Of a DNA stretch of 64,000 bases, positions 10,669 to 23,490 are shown piece by piece. The position numbers and the translations under genes are program-made. Within the stretch, counting starts at the first letter, position 1; each line of letters starts with the position of its first letter. Source of the stretch: Hypomesus transpacificus (taxonomy: Eukaryota > Chordata > Actinopteri > Osmeriformes > Osmeridae); assembly GCF_021917145.1 (NCBI RefSeq), contig NW_025813796.1, positions 496,001 to 560,000 on the forward strand, written 5' to 3'. The notes under the pieces were generated by a model, which saw only the letters and a list, made by a program, of their open reading frames with translations, made no database searches and was not told the DNA's origin.

Positions 10669-13225
10669 TCCCCAGTGTGCTGTGTGGGGGCAGACAAGGG
10701 CATCTACACCCGTGCTGGTCCATGATACAGGAGGACCAGAGTGGCTCACCATGTTGCATCTTCGACATTGATGGCATCCTCCCTTCATCGGTACTGTGAC
10801 TGAGGGACAGTGAAGTGAACTGGGAGGGATGGTACAGGACTAGAATGTAGGTCCTCATCTCTCCACAATAGTAATACAAGTGGAATAAAGCCATGGTTTA
10901 GGGTTAGCTGGTGTCGGCGTCGCGTAAATTGTGTGCATGTATGTGTAAGGGTTGTTCGACTGTGTCGTCATAGGTGAAAGTGAAGGACAACATTTTGGGG
11001 GGATGGGGGGGTCCGAAGAAGAGCTTTTTAGGCTGGCTCTCGTGCTGTTTGGGGTGGGATGTTTGTTTTGTGCCGGAGGGAGACCTTGGTATTGGTTGAG
11101 TGATCAAAAGGTAGGGTTAAGAGTGTCTGCTAAATGACTACGTTTTGTGTGTTGCCAGTTTGTCGTTTGGCCTGTTTACCAGGGGGTTTAGGAAGGGCAG
11201 ACCAATAGGGATTGAATGTGAAGTGGGTGCTGTCTGTTCATGTCTTGTCAGAAAGCACATCTCCTTATGGGTTTGTATATATTGTTTGTCATATAATGGT
11301 GGGTGCATTCACACGGTAACGGCAAAGGTAATCAAAGCAAGAGGTGTTCACATCACACGTGTGTGCTAGATATGTACACAAATATGAATTTGTTTATCTC
11401 CACTGTTTTCAGAGGATTGAACCTTGAAGTAAATATTCTCAATCTCTCTTCCATGGGCCATAAGAATCGAAACAGAAAGTGCTGTGGATCGGGGTTTTGA
11501 CGGCGCTCCACGATGTCATGTCAGAAACGTTTGCGTGTGCGAGTTTGGAATGTGTCGTCTGTTGCTGTTAGAGATGGAAGACGGGCATCTGGGAATGCTT
11601 GGAATTCAAATAGGTCAGGTCTGAATCACGAAAGGATTTATTTTTGTAACTTCATGTTATATTGTTTTCAAAAGTATGATAAAAAAAAAAAATGGTAGTA
11701 AAAGTGTGACAGACTCACAGCATGACTTGCATTTTTGGCTAGTAGAATCATACTAATTGGCCTCAACAAGAATTGGGTGTGGTATGTTTAATGGCTGTCA
11801 ACCTTTTTCACCTGTCTAATAATAATGATTACTTGCTGCTTCTATTTTGTAGATCTGATGTGCGTGTAACTACATTATTTAAGTCAAACAAACGGTCAAG
11901 ATTGTATTATGTTTGTGTGTGTCTGAATGTGCGTGCTGTATTTAATTCTTGCTTATGCAAGGACATTGATCATATTGTTCTGGTCTTGGTGTTCCCACCA
12001 ATTCTTTACCCTCAAACTGCCCTTTTTTTGTAATGTGTACTTAATGCACTGACTTGTGAGGTCTTGGTCGATGCCGCACTTTTCCAAGCTAGCGCATAAA
12101 CAAACTTAGCTCAGGATTGTCATCGTTCATTCTGTGCTGAGGGGAAAACATAGTAAATATTACCATTACATAATTCCAATTGGTTTATGAAATTGCGTAT
12201 GTCATTAGGAAAGCAAATGCATCAGTCATGTGTAATAGGTTTTATTGAATGGAAGCCAGGCAACTAAGAAGTATTTTGTGCCTAAAGCAATGTTACCAGA
12301 ATAGTGATTGAATCGTGATCATGGCGTTTACATGTGAGTGGCTGGTGATCCGAAAATCACAGTGCAGTTTTTTTTTGTTGCTTGAGTTGTGTTTGATCAA
12401 ACCAAAGAAGGAAAGCCATAAGCACAGGCGTGACCAAGGCACTGTGCTGGAAGCGTTGCTGTCACATGAATAACTGTCACTGTATTGTTCCACTTGTGGT
12501 GGTTAAGCATACAAATATTTCCCCAAACCTTTTTAAAAGCATCATCTACAGATCAATGGTTTGCAAGAACATTAAATATACATTTTGGTTTGTTCATTTT
12601 GGGTAGAGTCGGGTGAGTTATTGAATCCCCTTTTGTCCTACTATACACATTCTGTAGAAGCATGAAGCATGAAGGTAGTCATTGTCAAAGCTGTTTGCAT
12701 CATTGGAATCAGTAGCTATAACGAGGACACTCGACCTGCGCTGCCCTGCCTCCTGAATGTCTACCTGGTGTCATGCTTCATGCAACGTCACTTAGAATCG
12801 GTTCCATTGTACTCCTCTGAGACAGCTGCGATTTGTTTTTAGGGAATTTGAACGATCTGTTCATAAATCACGGCAGAGCAGATTGCAGTGGTTTGAAAGA
12901 TGCCCTCGGTCACGAGCACAGATTCCGCCTTAACTAAAGAACAACCTGTATACCAATGAAGAGGCCTTTTCTGGCAGTGCAAGCCCGTCTCGTCTGGGTG
13001 TTTTCCCTCTGTGTTCAATGTGATTTACTGTATGCCTGCCCCGTCTTAGTCCGATTTTTGGCGCTGCGTCTGCAGTCCAGGCAAAGTATGATTGTGGTCC
13101 TTCCAGCAAACAATGCGTTTCGAAGAGCTACTTCTGTGTACAGTGTAAAATACAGAACTCGTTTCTGTAAATCTGTTTTCAAGTTGTAAAATATTGAAAT
13201 AAAGAATATAGTATTTGTACAAAAC
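10479..13225 (+). other. pptc7: pptc7 3' UTR (probable)
   Basis: No coding exon is visible after the stop. A (CT)n tract lies at about 10623 to 10666. Two canonical polyadenylation signals occur: AATAAA at 10884 to 10889 (short form) and AATAAA at 13198 to 13203, so alternative UTR lengths of about 0.4 and 2.7 kb are possible. A short SINE-tail fragment lies at about 11098 to 11135. The distal end is inferred from the signal and from the known long 3' UTR of this gene in other vertebrates. Confidence 0.5.
11098..11135 (+). mobile_element. SINE tail fragment
   Basis: Only the last part of the fish-type SINE tail is kept (GAGTGTCTGCTAAATGACTA). The tRNA-like head is absent. It lies in the probable pptc7 3' UTR in sense orientation. 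Confidence 0.5.
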
Positions 13226-14778
13226 ACACTTTTATGGAATTGTTTATTTTTTGGTGTGCTTGATTCGTAGCCCCAGTCAGCCCCACCCTGCTGGGCGGCA
13301 CAGTCTCATCAACCTGGCTGTTTCTGAGCTATGTTGATAGGGATATTCTACATTTGCCTCGCTATTTGCCCGATACCACTGTAAAATCCCAGGCTCGTTC
13401 TCATATCCCCAGGGAGAGACTTAGAGGAAATCATTACTCTCTAAAAACTGGCACTGGCAGAGGAGACCGGAATGAAATGATGAACAAGGGGAAAGACAGA
13501 CACATTAGGCCAGTGGAGCAAATGGTAGGTTTACTAATGGCCGGTAATTCATGAAAATGCATATGATTAGGTTCTTAAAACGTTAGTGTGGCAAGTTCCC
13601 TTCACCAAAACCTAGCCTATAAAACCATAGACATCAGGAGCATAATATTTATCAAGTAACCATGTAAAATAGAAGGCTCTGTCCTATATGGTTGGAAAGC
13701 AACTGAACAGTGGTCAAAAAACGGTTGTTTGGATTGCTCAACATAATGTTTTTGACATTAAATGTTGTTTGTGTTTTGTTTTTTTTCCAGTTATGTGCTG
13801 AGATTTAGGATTACAACTGCAGAGTTTAAAAAGGTCAAAACCATAGATTTTCTGCAAATTACACTGACCTCAATTCCTTTCAGTCTTACAGAGCTATCCC
13901 AAACTGAGAAACCAGAATTCAGCCAAATGTGGCTAACATCAGCATGAACATCAAGTGTCAAACTTAGTGTGTGTATGAAGAGTGAAGCAGAGTGTGTGAT
14001 GTTTTCCTGGAAACTCACCAAAACTGTGTGACTTGATCCTGCATGACCTTGAAACGACTCCGACTGTTACTGTGTACACATAACCTATGGAGACTTCCCT
14101 CAGCAGGAAATATTGAATAGATGCCAAACCCATTTTCTTATATTGAATACACCCTTACATACACAGTACATTCACAGCGATTCAACTGTAAACTCTTAGT
14201 AAATCAAAGTGAGAGGATTACACCAACAGTTTATGACACTGTTAGTGCTACCCACAGACCTAACCCTATCCAATACACTTACAATGTACTTTCATCACCG
14301 GCAGATGGCAGCAAAGCCCAATGTAGAAGCTGGTCGTACATTCGAGCTAACTAGAGCTAGCTTCTAACTTGCTGACAACAGAGATTCGAGGATGGTTGTC
14401 AGGTGATGCTAGCTAACAGTTTAGCAGTTAGATAGTCGTGTCTCTTGGGATGTATTTACCTGCTCATTTACAATTAATACGTACACATTGACTCTAGCTG
14501 AAGAGGAAGTTTAGTCGCTAATTGACGTAGACCAATTTAAATAACTTGTGCTAGCTAGTAACTTACCGGTTGAGCAGTGTTGTTGTTTTGGTCGCTAATA
14601 CAAGCTATCTTAGATTCTAAGCTGAAACAGAGCTGAGCACTAGGATTAGATTTGTCATATTGAACTTGTCGGCTAGCCAACGTAGGAGTTCACATAGTAG
14701 TGTTCGGAGATGTTTCTATTTACAGAAATACGTTTTAGTTGACCCACACTTTTAGGGAGATTTGCTAAACCGGTGTAG
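13226..14778. other. Intergenic region and tbc1d10a promoter side
   Basis: No coding exon is recognised between the pptc7 distal polyadenylation signal and the tbc1d10a ATG. The last few hundred bases should contain the tbc1d10a promoter and 5' UTR. A CTCF-like motif lies at 14298 to 14311. Several copies of the short motif CTAGCTA occur between about 14350 and 14680; this looks like ordinary low-complexity drift. Confidence 0.45.
14298..14311 (+). promoter_or_regulatory. Candidate CTCF-type insulator motif
   Basis: The sequence CCGGCAGATGGCAG fits the consensus CCASYAGRKGGCRS with one mismatch (G for A at position 3). It lies about 480 bp upstream of the tbc1d10a start codon. This is a motif match only; such matches occur by chance and occupancy is unknown. 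Confidence 0.3.
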
Positions 14779-16516
14779 ATGGCAAGAATTGAGCAAAGTA
14801 ATGGACTCCAGTCAGCACATCAGTCCACCAGAAGTTTACGAGGAACCATGGAAAACCTGACAGATGATGGAGAAGCAGAAGGGAATTCTTCTTTTGGCTC
14901 GGACTCAGAAGTGAACGGCTATGCCAACACTGGGGAGAGACAGACGGACAAATATGGTTTTATTGGAGGTGCCCAACAGTTTTCAGGAGACTCGTAAGTA
15001 ACCATTGCTCCTCTGCCCTACACCTCACTACAGTACCCAGACACTTGACTTTACTAAGCTAGTTAACTAGCTGTCAGTCCAAGTCATGGAGATATGTTTG
15101 GTTGGTGAAAGCGGTGGTCTACTCAACTAAGGCGAAAGCTAAACACAGTCAGTCAGTTTTCTGTCAGTACAGAGTTTGTGCAGATAATTCTGTATAGCTA
15201 TATTTTCTACAATGAACCAATACTAGCTACATTTGTTAAAGTGTTTACGACTTGAAGAACTCTCATTACTATAATTTGGTGACCTCAGTTTTGTATTTTA
15301 TCTACCTTCCTCAGAGCTGGGGCTTGTGAGTGGGAGGGGGGGGGGGGGGGGGGGGGGATGGGTATAAGGGGAAAGTTGGACTCTCAAACCGCTTCCTGTT
15401 TTCCATGGTATTTTGCAAGCGGCAGCAAGTGTCCTTTTACTGTTTTGTCAATCATGTCACCAGCTGCCACCGCTCCATCTAATGGCTGGCCCCTCCCTTC
15501 CAGAGGGCCAGACAGAGATGGATGAACCAGAGCAGAACACATAATGCTTTTTTGAAGACCTTCAGTCAATTCGCATGTTGTTGTTGTGGTTATTGATGAG
15601 TCAGTGTTTCTGGGTCGTCCTATCTGGTCCATATGCGTGCATGTTCATCCCTGTTTGGTCTCCATTTCTGAGAGCCCTCTCAACGTGAGATAAATATATT
15701 CCGACAATAATCGTCTATAATCCTGTTTATGGTAATCACTAGGTGGTATTTCTCTATCTTGGTTGCCAGGACAGCGCTGAGGCCCAGGCGTGTGTCAAAC
15801 TTGAATGAACACCATTCTTCAGTTCAAAGTTTCATATTGGTTTTATTCAACTCCATCAACACACTAAAAAGACCTACGAGTTAACTTGCAGTCGCTTTGA
15901 CCCTCCCTCTCAGTATCCAGGGAAAAGCCTTTTTTTAAAGAACTACCACAACTAGGCTGCCTGGAGCACTCTGGAGAGGAGACCTGGGCTCGGCTACAAC
16001 GGCAGCCATTGTCTGAGTCTCTTTGATCCTCCTCCGTTTCTCTAGTCATGTTGAAGCGACTCTACCATGAGGCCAGCTTCGATTGTGATGTTCCGTCGTG
16101 TTTTCTAAAAGACAATGAATAGCCTGTTGGAAGGCTCCACGGAGAACCAACCATCGGAAGATGAAGGAAGCAGATTGCGTTTGAGTTTCCCCACCAATAC
16201 AAGTTCCCGTGTGAGAGATGTGTTCCCGTTTTAGTCGGCCCTCTCTCTGGGGTGGTAGGAGTTTTCACGTGTCCCATGTAGGCCAAGCCTAGGACTGGAT
16301 GTAACGCGCTTTCACTAATCAAAGTGGGAATGATATAGGCCTGACTCATGGCTGTCGGGAGAGTTGCGTAGGCCTAAACCGACCCGTCCTCTCCCCCCAC
16401 AGAGCGGAGGACGTTCCCCCCGAGGTGCTGAGGCAGAGGGAGGCCAAATGGCTGGACATGCTCAACAGCTGGGACAAGTGGATGGCCAAGAAACACAAGA
16501 AGGTCTGCTTAGCTGG

Positions 16517-16555
<39 letters not shown>

Positions 16556-19495
16556 AGGGGGGCGTTCGACCTTCTGTCTTCTGTTTTATTCCAGTGTCTG
16601 CCTTTTACATTTAGCCATTTAGCAGACGCTCTTATCCAGAGCATCTTACAGGGACATTATCCCCGAGGCAAGTAAGGTGAAGTGCCTTGACCGAGGCCAC
16701 AATGTCATTTGGCAGAGCCGGGAATCGAACTGACAACCTTCTGATTACTAGCCCGATTCCCTCACCGCTCAGCCACCTGACACCCTTTTCCTCTCCGTCT
16801 CTGTCTGTGTCATGTTGTGTGCGCGCTGCTCCCGCAGGTGAAGCTGCGCTGTCAGAAGGGGATCCCCCCGTCTCTGCGCGGCCGGGCTTGGCTCTACCTC
16901 TCCGGGGGGAAGGTGAAGAGGGAGCAGAACCAGGGAAGGTTCCAGGTCAGTCACGTGACTCACGTCCTCCCGTCACATCCACCCCCCCCCCTCCCCGCGG
17001 TCGTTCACATGCCCTTGCCGGACTTCACAAAGGGTTTCCCGCTCCTCTGCGCGTTTCCCCAGGAACTGGACAGCCAACCCGGAGATCCAAAGTGGCTGGA
17101 CGTGATCGAGCGAGACCTCCACAGGCAGTTCCCCTTCCACGAGATGTTCGTGGCGAGGGGAGGCCACGGGTGAGGCCCCCTTATCTCGAGACGGACGCTC
17201 TCACAGCCGTCAGAGGGGCTTTCTCTGTGTCGGTTTGGAGCCGTGGAGGTTTTTTAAGCGTGCCCTTCGTGTTGCCGTGTGTGCAGGCAGCAGGACTTGT
17301 TCCGCGTGCTGAAGGCCTACACGCTGCATCGCCCCGAGGAGGGTTACTGTCAGGCCCAGGCTCCCATCGCTGCTGTTCTCCTCATGCACATGCCCGCTGA
17401 GGTGAGAACACACACGCACACGCACGCACACGCACGCCGTTCTGCTAACAGACACGGGCAATACACATCAAAATAGGTGTCGCGTTCTGTATTGACACAT
17501 TGGGGAATCGATTTGTGCTTCATTGGCAGGATGCATTCTGGGGTCTGGTCCAGATTTGTGAGAAGTACCTACCTGGATACTACAGCACAGGGCTGGTGAG
17601 ACTGCGCCCACCCCCCCCCCCCCCACACACACACACACATACACAGTTACACTCATGCAAACGCGTAGGACTGACCCACCAGACCGTCCCTAGATTCACC
17701 CAGAACACGTTTATTTGACTAGTTTGTGAATGTTTGCTGACTTAGGAGGAGGAGGTTATATATGAGGTTCAAAGATCGACCGGTCAAGACAAAGTCATAT
17801 TTTACGAATTCATCCGTCACCAAAAAGATTAGATATTTACCCAGTGGTCACTGGGTGTGCTCTGAGGAAAAGAAGAATGTTGTGTAATTACTGGCCTTGT
17901 GTTCAGAATGGAAGGGGTGGCATGCTGTTGCACAGTCAGGTCATGGGTCCACTTCTCCCGCTTCGATTTGCAGCTCTGGTGTCATCCTGTGTCCTGGAGC
18001 CCGCCCTAGTGGTTCGACTCTTCCCTAACGACTTAACGACCGTACGCGTACTAGCCAGCGTGTGCCACATAAACCGACAATTCGATTAAACCAATCGAAA
18101 GGGGCCCCCTTTCTCCCTCCCTCCGTCTCCACCTCGCGACAGCCGTCTCGTTCTCTCTCCTCTCGTTAACGCCCTCCAAGTCAATCCATGCCCATGTCTG
18201 CTCCCCCCCCCTCCTCCCTCCTTCCCCGGGTTGACCGTCGTGCCTGTGCGTGCGTGCCCCCCCGTAGGAGGCGATCCAGCTGGACGGGGAGATTCTGTTT
18301 GCCCTGCTGAGGGGCGTGTCGCCCGTGGCCCACCGCCACCTGAAGAAGCACAAGCTGGAGCCCATCCTCTACATGACCGAGTGGTTCATGTGTGCCTTCT
18401 CCCGAACGCTGCCCTGGGCCTCCGTGCTGCGGGTCTGGGACATGTTCCTCTGCGAGGGTGAGGCAACACCCACACACACACACACACGCACACATCCTAT
18501 ACACCCACATGTATCACATCCCAGCGGATGCTTTGGGCGTTTGGGGACCCCCGTGCGATCCCCGACGTCTGATGGCGGCGACCTCATCTTGACCCCTCCA
18601 GGGGTTAAGATCATCTTCCGGGTGGGCCTGGTGCTGCTGAAGTGCATGCTGGGATCTCAGGAGAAGCTCAAGGCGTGCCAGGGCCTGTATGAGACCATGG
18701 AGCTGCTGAGGGCCATAGAGGCCCGCTACATGCAGGAGAGCTTCCTGGTTCGAGAGGTACAGCCACACACACACACACACACACACACACGAACGGCTGA
18801 AACGCACACGTGTCAGACTTGAGCTTGCGCTGATACCGTTAACTGCTGTTGAGAAATAGCTCTCAAAGGTTATGGCCAAAACGGATCGTTTGCAAAACAT
18901 TGCGCCAGGTGAACCGATTCCGTTTGGAATCGACAAGCGCAGACAGGCAACTGCGGCGTAGAATGCCATGTTTGCGACGACACGCAACGTTAAAACAACC
19001 GAGGGGCCCCTTCCAACAGCGGCCTTAGGCCTGTCCTCATCGTAGAGACGACTGTGTCCTGCCTCCGCGGAGAGAGAGAGAGACCGCTTCTGCTGCACAC
19101 GTCTGTGTCTCTCTCCCCTCCCCCCCCCCCAGGTCATGGAGCTGCCGGTGGCGGAGAGAGACATCGAGAAGGAGCACCTGGCCCAGCTGAGGCGCTGGAA
19201 GGAGAGCCGCGGCGAGCTGCTCTGCAAGTCCCCTCCCAGGATGCACGGCGCCAAGGCCATCATGGCGGCCGAGCCCCCGAGCCGCCAGGACCTGAGACAG
19301 AAGCCCACCATCGTCGTGGAGTCGCCCCCGGCAATCAGGAGCGCCCAGGAGGACGCCGAAGGGGCGGCGAGGACGAAAAGCAGCAGTCCACCTCCGGGAG
19401 CAGCCAATCCCGACCCTTCCTCCGGTGGCCCCTCCTCCCCCGTAAAGGACACGCCCTTGCAGGGCTCCAATCAGAGCTTAGACACCTACCTGTAA
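14779..19495 (+). CDS. tbc1d10a: TBC1 domain family member 10A (EPI64), Rab GTPase-activating protein
   Basis: Nine exons: 14779-14993, 16403-16502, 16838-16945, 17063-17169, 17287-17401, 17530-17595, 18268-18457, 18602-18756, 19133-19495. They join in phase to 472 codons plus stop; human TBC1D10A is about 508 aa. The TBC domain (about residues 105 to 330) holds both catalytic fingers: the arginine finger IERDLHR (Arg about 162) and the glutamine finger GYCQ (Gln about 199). The C-terminus is SLDTYL; DTYL is the PDZ ligand by which EPI64 binds EBP50/NHERF1 in microvilli. This motif separates 10A from 10B and 10C. The family acts on Rab27A, Rab35 and Rab8-type GTPases at the cell cortex (known, not shown here). 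The C-terminal linker is shorter than in mammals. The exon 2 donor is weak (AAG|GTCTGC) and is followed by 37 consecutive G. Several other introns start with CA repeats. Confidence 0.95.
15336..15357 (+). repeat. Poly(G) tract, 22 nt, tbc1d10a intron 1
   Basis: An uninterrupted run of about 22 G in the first intron. Assembly length of such runs is unreliable. Confidence 0.85.
16518..16554 (+). repeat. Poly(G) tract, 37 nt, tbc1d10a intron 2
   Basis: The longest homopolymer seen in the window. It starts 16 nt after the exon 2 / intron 2 boundary (16502|16503) and is followed by further G-rich sequence. The exact length is probably unreliable in the assembly. Confidence 0.9.
16605..16784 (-). 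mobile_element. tRNA-derived SINE in tbc1d10a intron 2
   Basis: Same family as the pptc7 intron copy, antisense to the host gene. The tail (AGCAGACGCTCTTATCCAGA on the plus strand) lies at the left end, and the B-box-like and A-box-like tRNA head lies towards 16784. It ends about 50 bp before the exon 3 acceptor (16838), so the pyrimidine tract lies just outside it. Confidence 0.88.
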
Positions 19496-20965
19496 CACGA
19501 GGGCGAGAGCAGGGAGGTGTCACTTTGCTTGACGACTTGACTCGACCCCGATCCTTTCGTGGCGTCACCCCCAACACAACACCCCCGCCCATCCCCTCCG
19601 ACCACCCCAAACCTCCCTCCTAAAGCTGCCCACAACCACAGTGAAAACTCCCATGTCCATCACATTCCAGCACCAGCTCCATCGCCATTTCCAACTCGTC
19701 CACGAGAGATGTGGCCGAGTGTCCATGTGCGTTTCCCCCCCCTTCTCTGCTTCTCTCTCTGTGTCATCGCGTACAGACATGCGGGAGACGATGACATTTC
19801 ATTATCAGTTGAGAGATTGATGCTTTGACCTTATATCACTTCACTGGGCCATACGGGTATACGAACCAAGGCTGCAGGCATCACGGTGTGTTTAATCATT
19901 TCCACTCGCGGAGCGGAGTCAGCCCTAAGGCACTGGAGGTTCTCCACTTGATCCTGGAGCGAGACACAACATGCCAACGCGTACCGAACAAGCTTCCTCA
20001 GGAGTGCCCTCGTTCGACCACAGAGAAAGACTATGGGTAAACGGCCAGCGTACTGGTTTTGGATGAAGGCGGATCTTCGTAGGTGTTATTGATCGTTGCG
20101 ACCACTAGAGGGCTCTGTGGGGCTGTGTCTGGGGCTTCTCTGTGGGCTGGAAGAGTTGGGAGAAATGGAACTGAGAGATGAAGGAGATCTAATACCAAAG
20201 ATTGATTGTGTTTTGAACACGTTTGATTCCGTTTTGATTGCGACATTGTATTCAGTCTGGGGGTAAACTCAGACGGAGACTTTGCGACGACTCGGACCGG
20301 GGGAGAATGCCAATGGAAATGGAACCAAGTAGGTGAAGAGCCACGATCGATGAGCTGACCTCCATTATATAGTTCCGTCCAAGGCTGTGAATATATTTGT
20401 ATGTTATAATTGTGCAATATGACCATCCCCCCCCCCCCCGCCCCCCCCCCCCCGCCCCCCCCCCCCCATCGTTTACCTGTTGTATATGATGTGATCAGAT
20501 GAAGGCCACAGCCGTTCATGATTCTGAAGGATCATAAAACAGAAAATCTACTTTGGATTGTAGGAAACTATGTTGACCTAAAGGCTATATACTTTATATT
20601 TGTACTTGTCGATGATAAAGCACTTTCCCATTTGGGAAAAATTTGAAAAGAATATTCAGCAGCAGCAACAATGAGGCTTGTATGTTTGAATAGTTCAACT
20701 TGGATGCAAATTATATTTTTGGGCCATGTTTGTACATTTGGGTGTTCCCAAACTCCCCAAGTAAATGCTTCACAGCAATTTCCACTCTTTGTGACCTAAG
20801 CCAGCTGTATTTTGTATTGTGCTTTCGGCCAATTTCCCCCTATGTATGAATCAGTATTTCAAGTCAGGCTCCATATAAATGCACTGGTAGCCCCACCGTT
20901 GACCTGTTGGGCTCATTTGAAAAGACAATCCTATATTGGAATAAAAAGTTTTAAAAAATCCCACG
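19496..20965 (+). other. tbc1d10a: tbc1d10a 3' UTR (probable)
   Basis: The sequence after the stop has no exon features. A canonical polyadenylation signal, AATAAA at 20940 to 20945, is the likely end. A broken poly(C) stretch lies at about 20428 to 20467 and a CTCF-like motif at 20102 to 20115. Confidence 0.6.
20102..20115 (+). promoter_or_regulatory. Candidate CTCF-type insulator motif
   Basis: CCACTAGAGGGCTC fits CCASYAGRKGGCRS with one mismatch (T for R at position 13). It lies in the tbc1d10a 3' UTR, at the edge of the gene-poor stretch. Motif evidence only. Confidence 0.35.
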
Positions 20966-22653
20966 GGTTTTGACAGGAGCACTTCCAAAAAAAAAGAGCA
21001 TTTCTGTCACTATTCCGATGTGGTTGCTGTTGTGTACTTACTCTGAAAAAACTCATAAAACGGACATATGTCCAGCCCCTGACCTGAGCGCTTGTGTTTA
21101 AGGCTGATCCTTAAGGCTTCACCTGTCCTCAGTGTGGGTGGAGCCCTACCAGCCCGGGGGATAAGGGGTTGGAGATAAAGACCTTCGGAGTACATTTGTG
21201 GGGGTTCACTGTTGCTGGAAACTTGTCGGAATCGTTGAAGGAAATGCGTCCGTGATTCAGTTTGTCATCATGTGCTCATATGACCATCAGATTCCTCTTG
21301 GGTTGAGGCCAACCTGTCAACTCAGTAATGTCCTGATGTGCTGAAGAAGAAACATGTCCAGTACCACATCCCTCTCGTGTTTACTTGTTTCATCAGAGAA
21401 TACATCTGCCTGTATCAACATGCTGTTTTTGAATTAAAACAATCCTATTTACATAAACACAATTTGATACTCTTGGATGGATCTGTTTTTCCTCGATTCC
21501 TGTTTTATTGTGTGTGTTTGTGTGTGTGTGTTTCTCTAGTTGAAGTCAAAAAGGGGAGAAAAAAAAGTAGTAAGTGACAGCATGATCATGGAGCAGAGAT
21601 TGGGGCGAAATTGGAGGATGTAGGAATCAGGATTATCCTCGGCGCTGTCCTTCCCCTCGAACACAAACAGACACACGCACACACACACAGAGCAGCTCAC
21701 TTCCTGGGACACCTGCTCCTGGGAGTCTTTCAGGCCCAGAGGGGAAATTTGCATCTCAAAGACAGCGGATTCCCACAGCTCCCTCCCGATCGCCTCGCCC
21801 CGGCCACTTCCTATAGCCCCAGAGTGGATGCACAGACAGCCCTCTGCATCTATAGACCCCTTCTTCTCCCCTCAGAGAGATACATGCCGCACCTAACAAT
21901 GAAGACAGCCATGCAGCCCCAACATCAACGCTGACTTTACCTCAGCCAGACCCTCTCCACTCCCTCGGTTCGATTTCCGCGTTAGCCCCAAACAAAGAGC
22001 CCCATTATAAGTGGGCATCTCTGCCCGCGGCTCAAAGATGTGTCATGAGGTAACTCGGGCCGGGACAGAGAGACGCCTGCTCCTGATTTTATGGTGTCTC
22101 CGCACTTCCCATGCCCTGTAACGGAAGACGAGGAGGGGGGATCTATGTGGAAGGGCTCCCCGCATGAGATCAAGGCTGCTGGGGGTTATTTATTACACTG
22201 CTAGGAGAACCTGCCGGTCCCCACAGAGGGGACAGAACGACCCCGGGGCGGATTCAGGATCAGCGACGGACCCGGCGCCTCGTCTCGCGCGGCCTGACCA
22301 CCGCCGCGATTGACGCGTCCGCGACAGCTGCTCGTTTAGGAACGTCAGTGGGAATGATCTAAAGAGGAGGCTTTCACGGGGGACCTCGCCTCCCCTCATG
22401 CGTTTCTCCCGTTTGTCCCGCAGTGAACGGCGTCCCCCCACCACCCCCCCCCCCCCCCACTGCCTTCCTTCAAATCCCCCGCCGGGGGGGCTGGTGACGT
22501 TCAGACTGCGGCCAGACCAGAAGGGGGGGGGGTGTAACAAGAGACCCGAGACTGGCCCGCTAATCTGAAGGGGAAGAAAGAACGACCCAGACGCAGCCCC
22601 CCTCACCAACCCAGCCACAGTGCACTGAAGACAGACGGTTCACCCAGTACACC

Positions 22654-22684
<31 letters not shown>

Positions 22685-23307
22685 ACCCTTCCCACCATCA
22701 CCACCACCAGAACCAATCAGCCTCCCTTAAACTAGACAGACCTGGATACACAGACCACACTCTGGCATCCTGCACAATGACGCGTACGCGCAGCCTGCGA
22801 TGTCGTCCCCATGTGGAATTCGATGAGGACCCCCGTGATGAGAGTCCCCTTAATCGTCGTGTTTCCTCTCAATGTGTGTGTGGTTGTGTTCAGGCAGCCC
22901 TTCCTGGGCTGCGCCTGGGGTGGAGGGGATGATCTTGGGGAGGAACATATGTGTGAGGCGTCTGGGAGATTACAGTCTGGTCACAAGAGCCGCAAAGCTC
23001 CTCAAAAGCTTTTTGGTGACATTGTCTGGGGGGGGTTCTCTTCCACTCCCTCTCACCCTGTTATCTTGCTCCCAGGCTCTCTGCCCCCCCCCCCCCTCTC
23101 TCACACCCCTCCTGACAACACAGCCACTCCCTTGGGGACCAGGGGACACTGCTAAGGAGTTGGGCCATGTTAGGAAAAGTCACTCTTCATATTCCTGACA
23201 GGGTACTTGGATGGATAACATCTGCCATGTGTTTTTTTGTCGTTTTTTTTGTTTTGCAAAACGGAGGGACATTTGAATGTGCGTTGGTGTGCATTTGTGT
23301 GTGTGGG

Positions 23308-23490
23308 GGTCACATGGCTGAGCGGTTAAGGACTATTAATCAGAATGTTTCTAGTTCGATTCCCGACCGTGCCTAAGGACGTCGGGTCCTTGGGCAAGGC
23401 ACTTCAACCTACTTGCCTCGGGGAGAATGTCCCTGTACTTATTGTGAGTCGCTCTGGATAAGAGCGTCTGCTAAATGACTACATGTAAAC
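23308..23490 (+). mobile_element. tRNA-derived SINE, intergenic
   Basis: A near-complete copy: A-box-like TGGCTGAGCGGTTAAGG at about 23315, B-box-like AGTTCGATTCC, the CTTGGGCAAGGCACTTCAAC core, and the tail ending in GCTAAATGACTACATGTAAA. The tail contains a short hairpin (GCTCT/AGAGC). Confidence 0.88.

Noticed and set aside
22193-22618. A 141-codon minus-strand frame in the gene-poor stretch.
   Set aside because: Low-complexity, interrupted by C/G runs; no motif, signal peptide or splice structure.
23308-23370. A tRNA gene, because of A- and B-box-like sequences.
   Set aside because: The sequence continues into the SINE core and tail and cannot fold a full cloverleaf; the same head is repeated at other copies.
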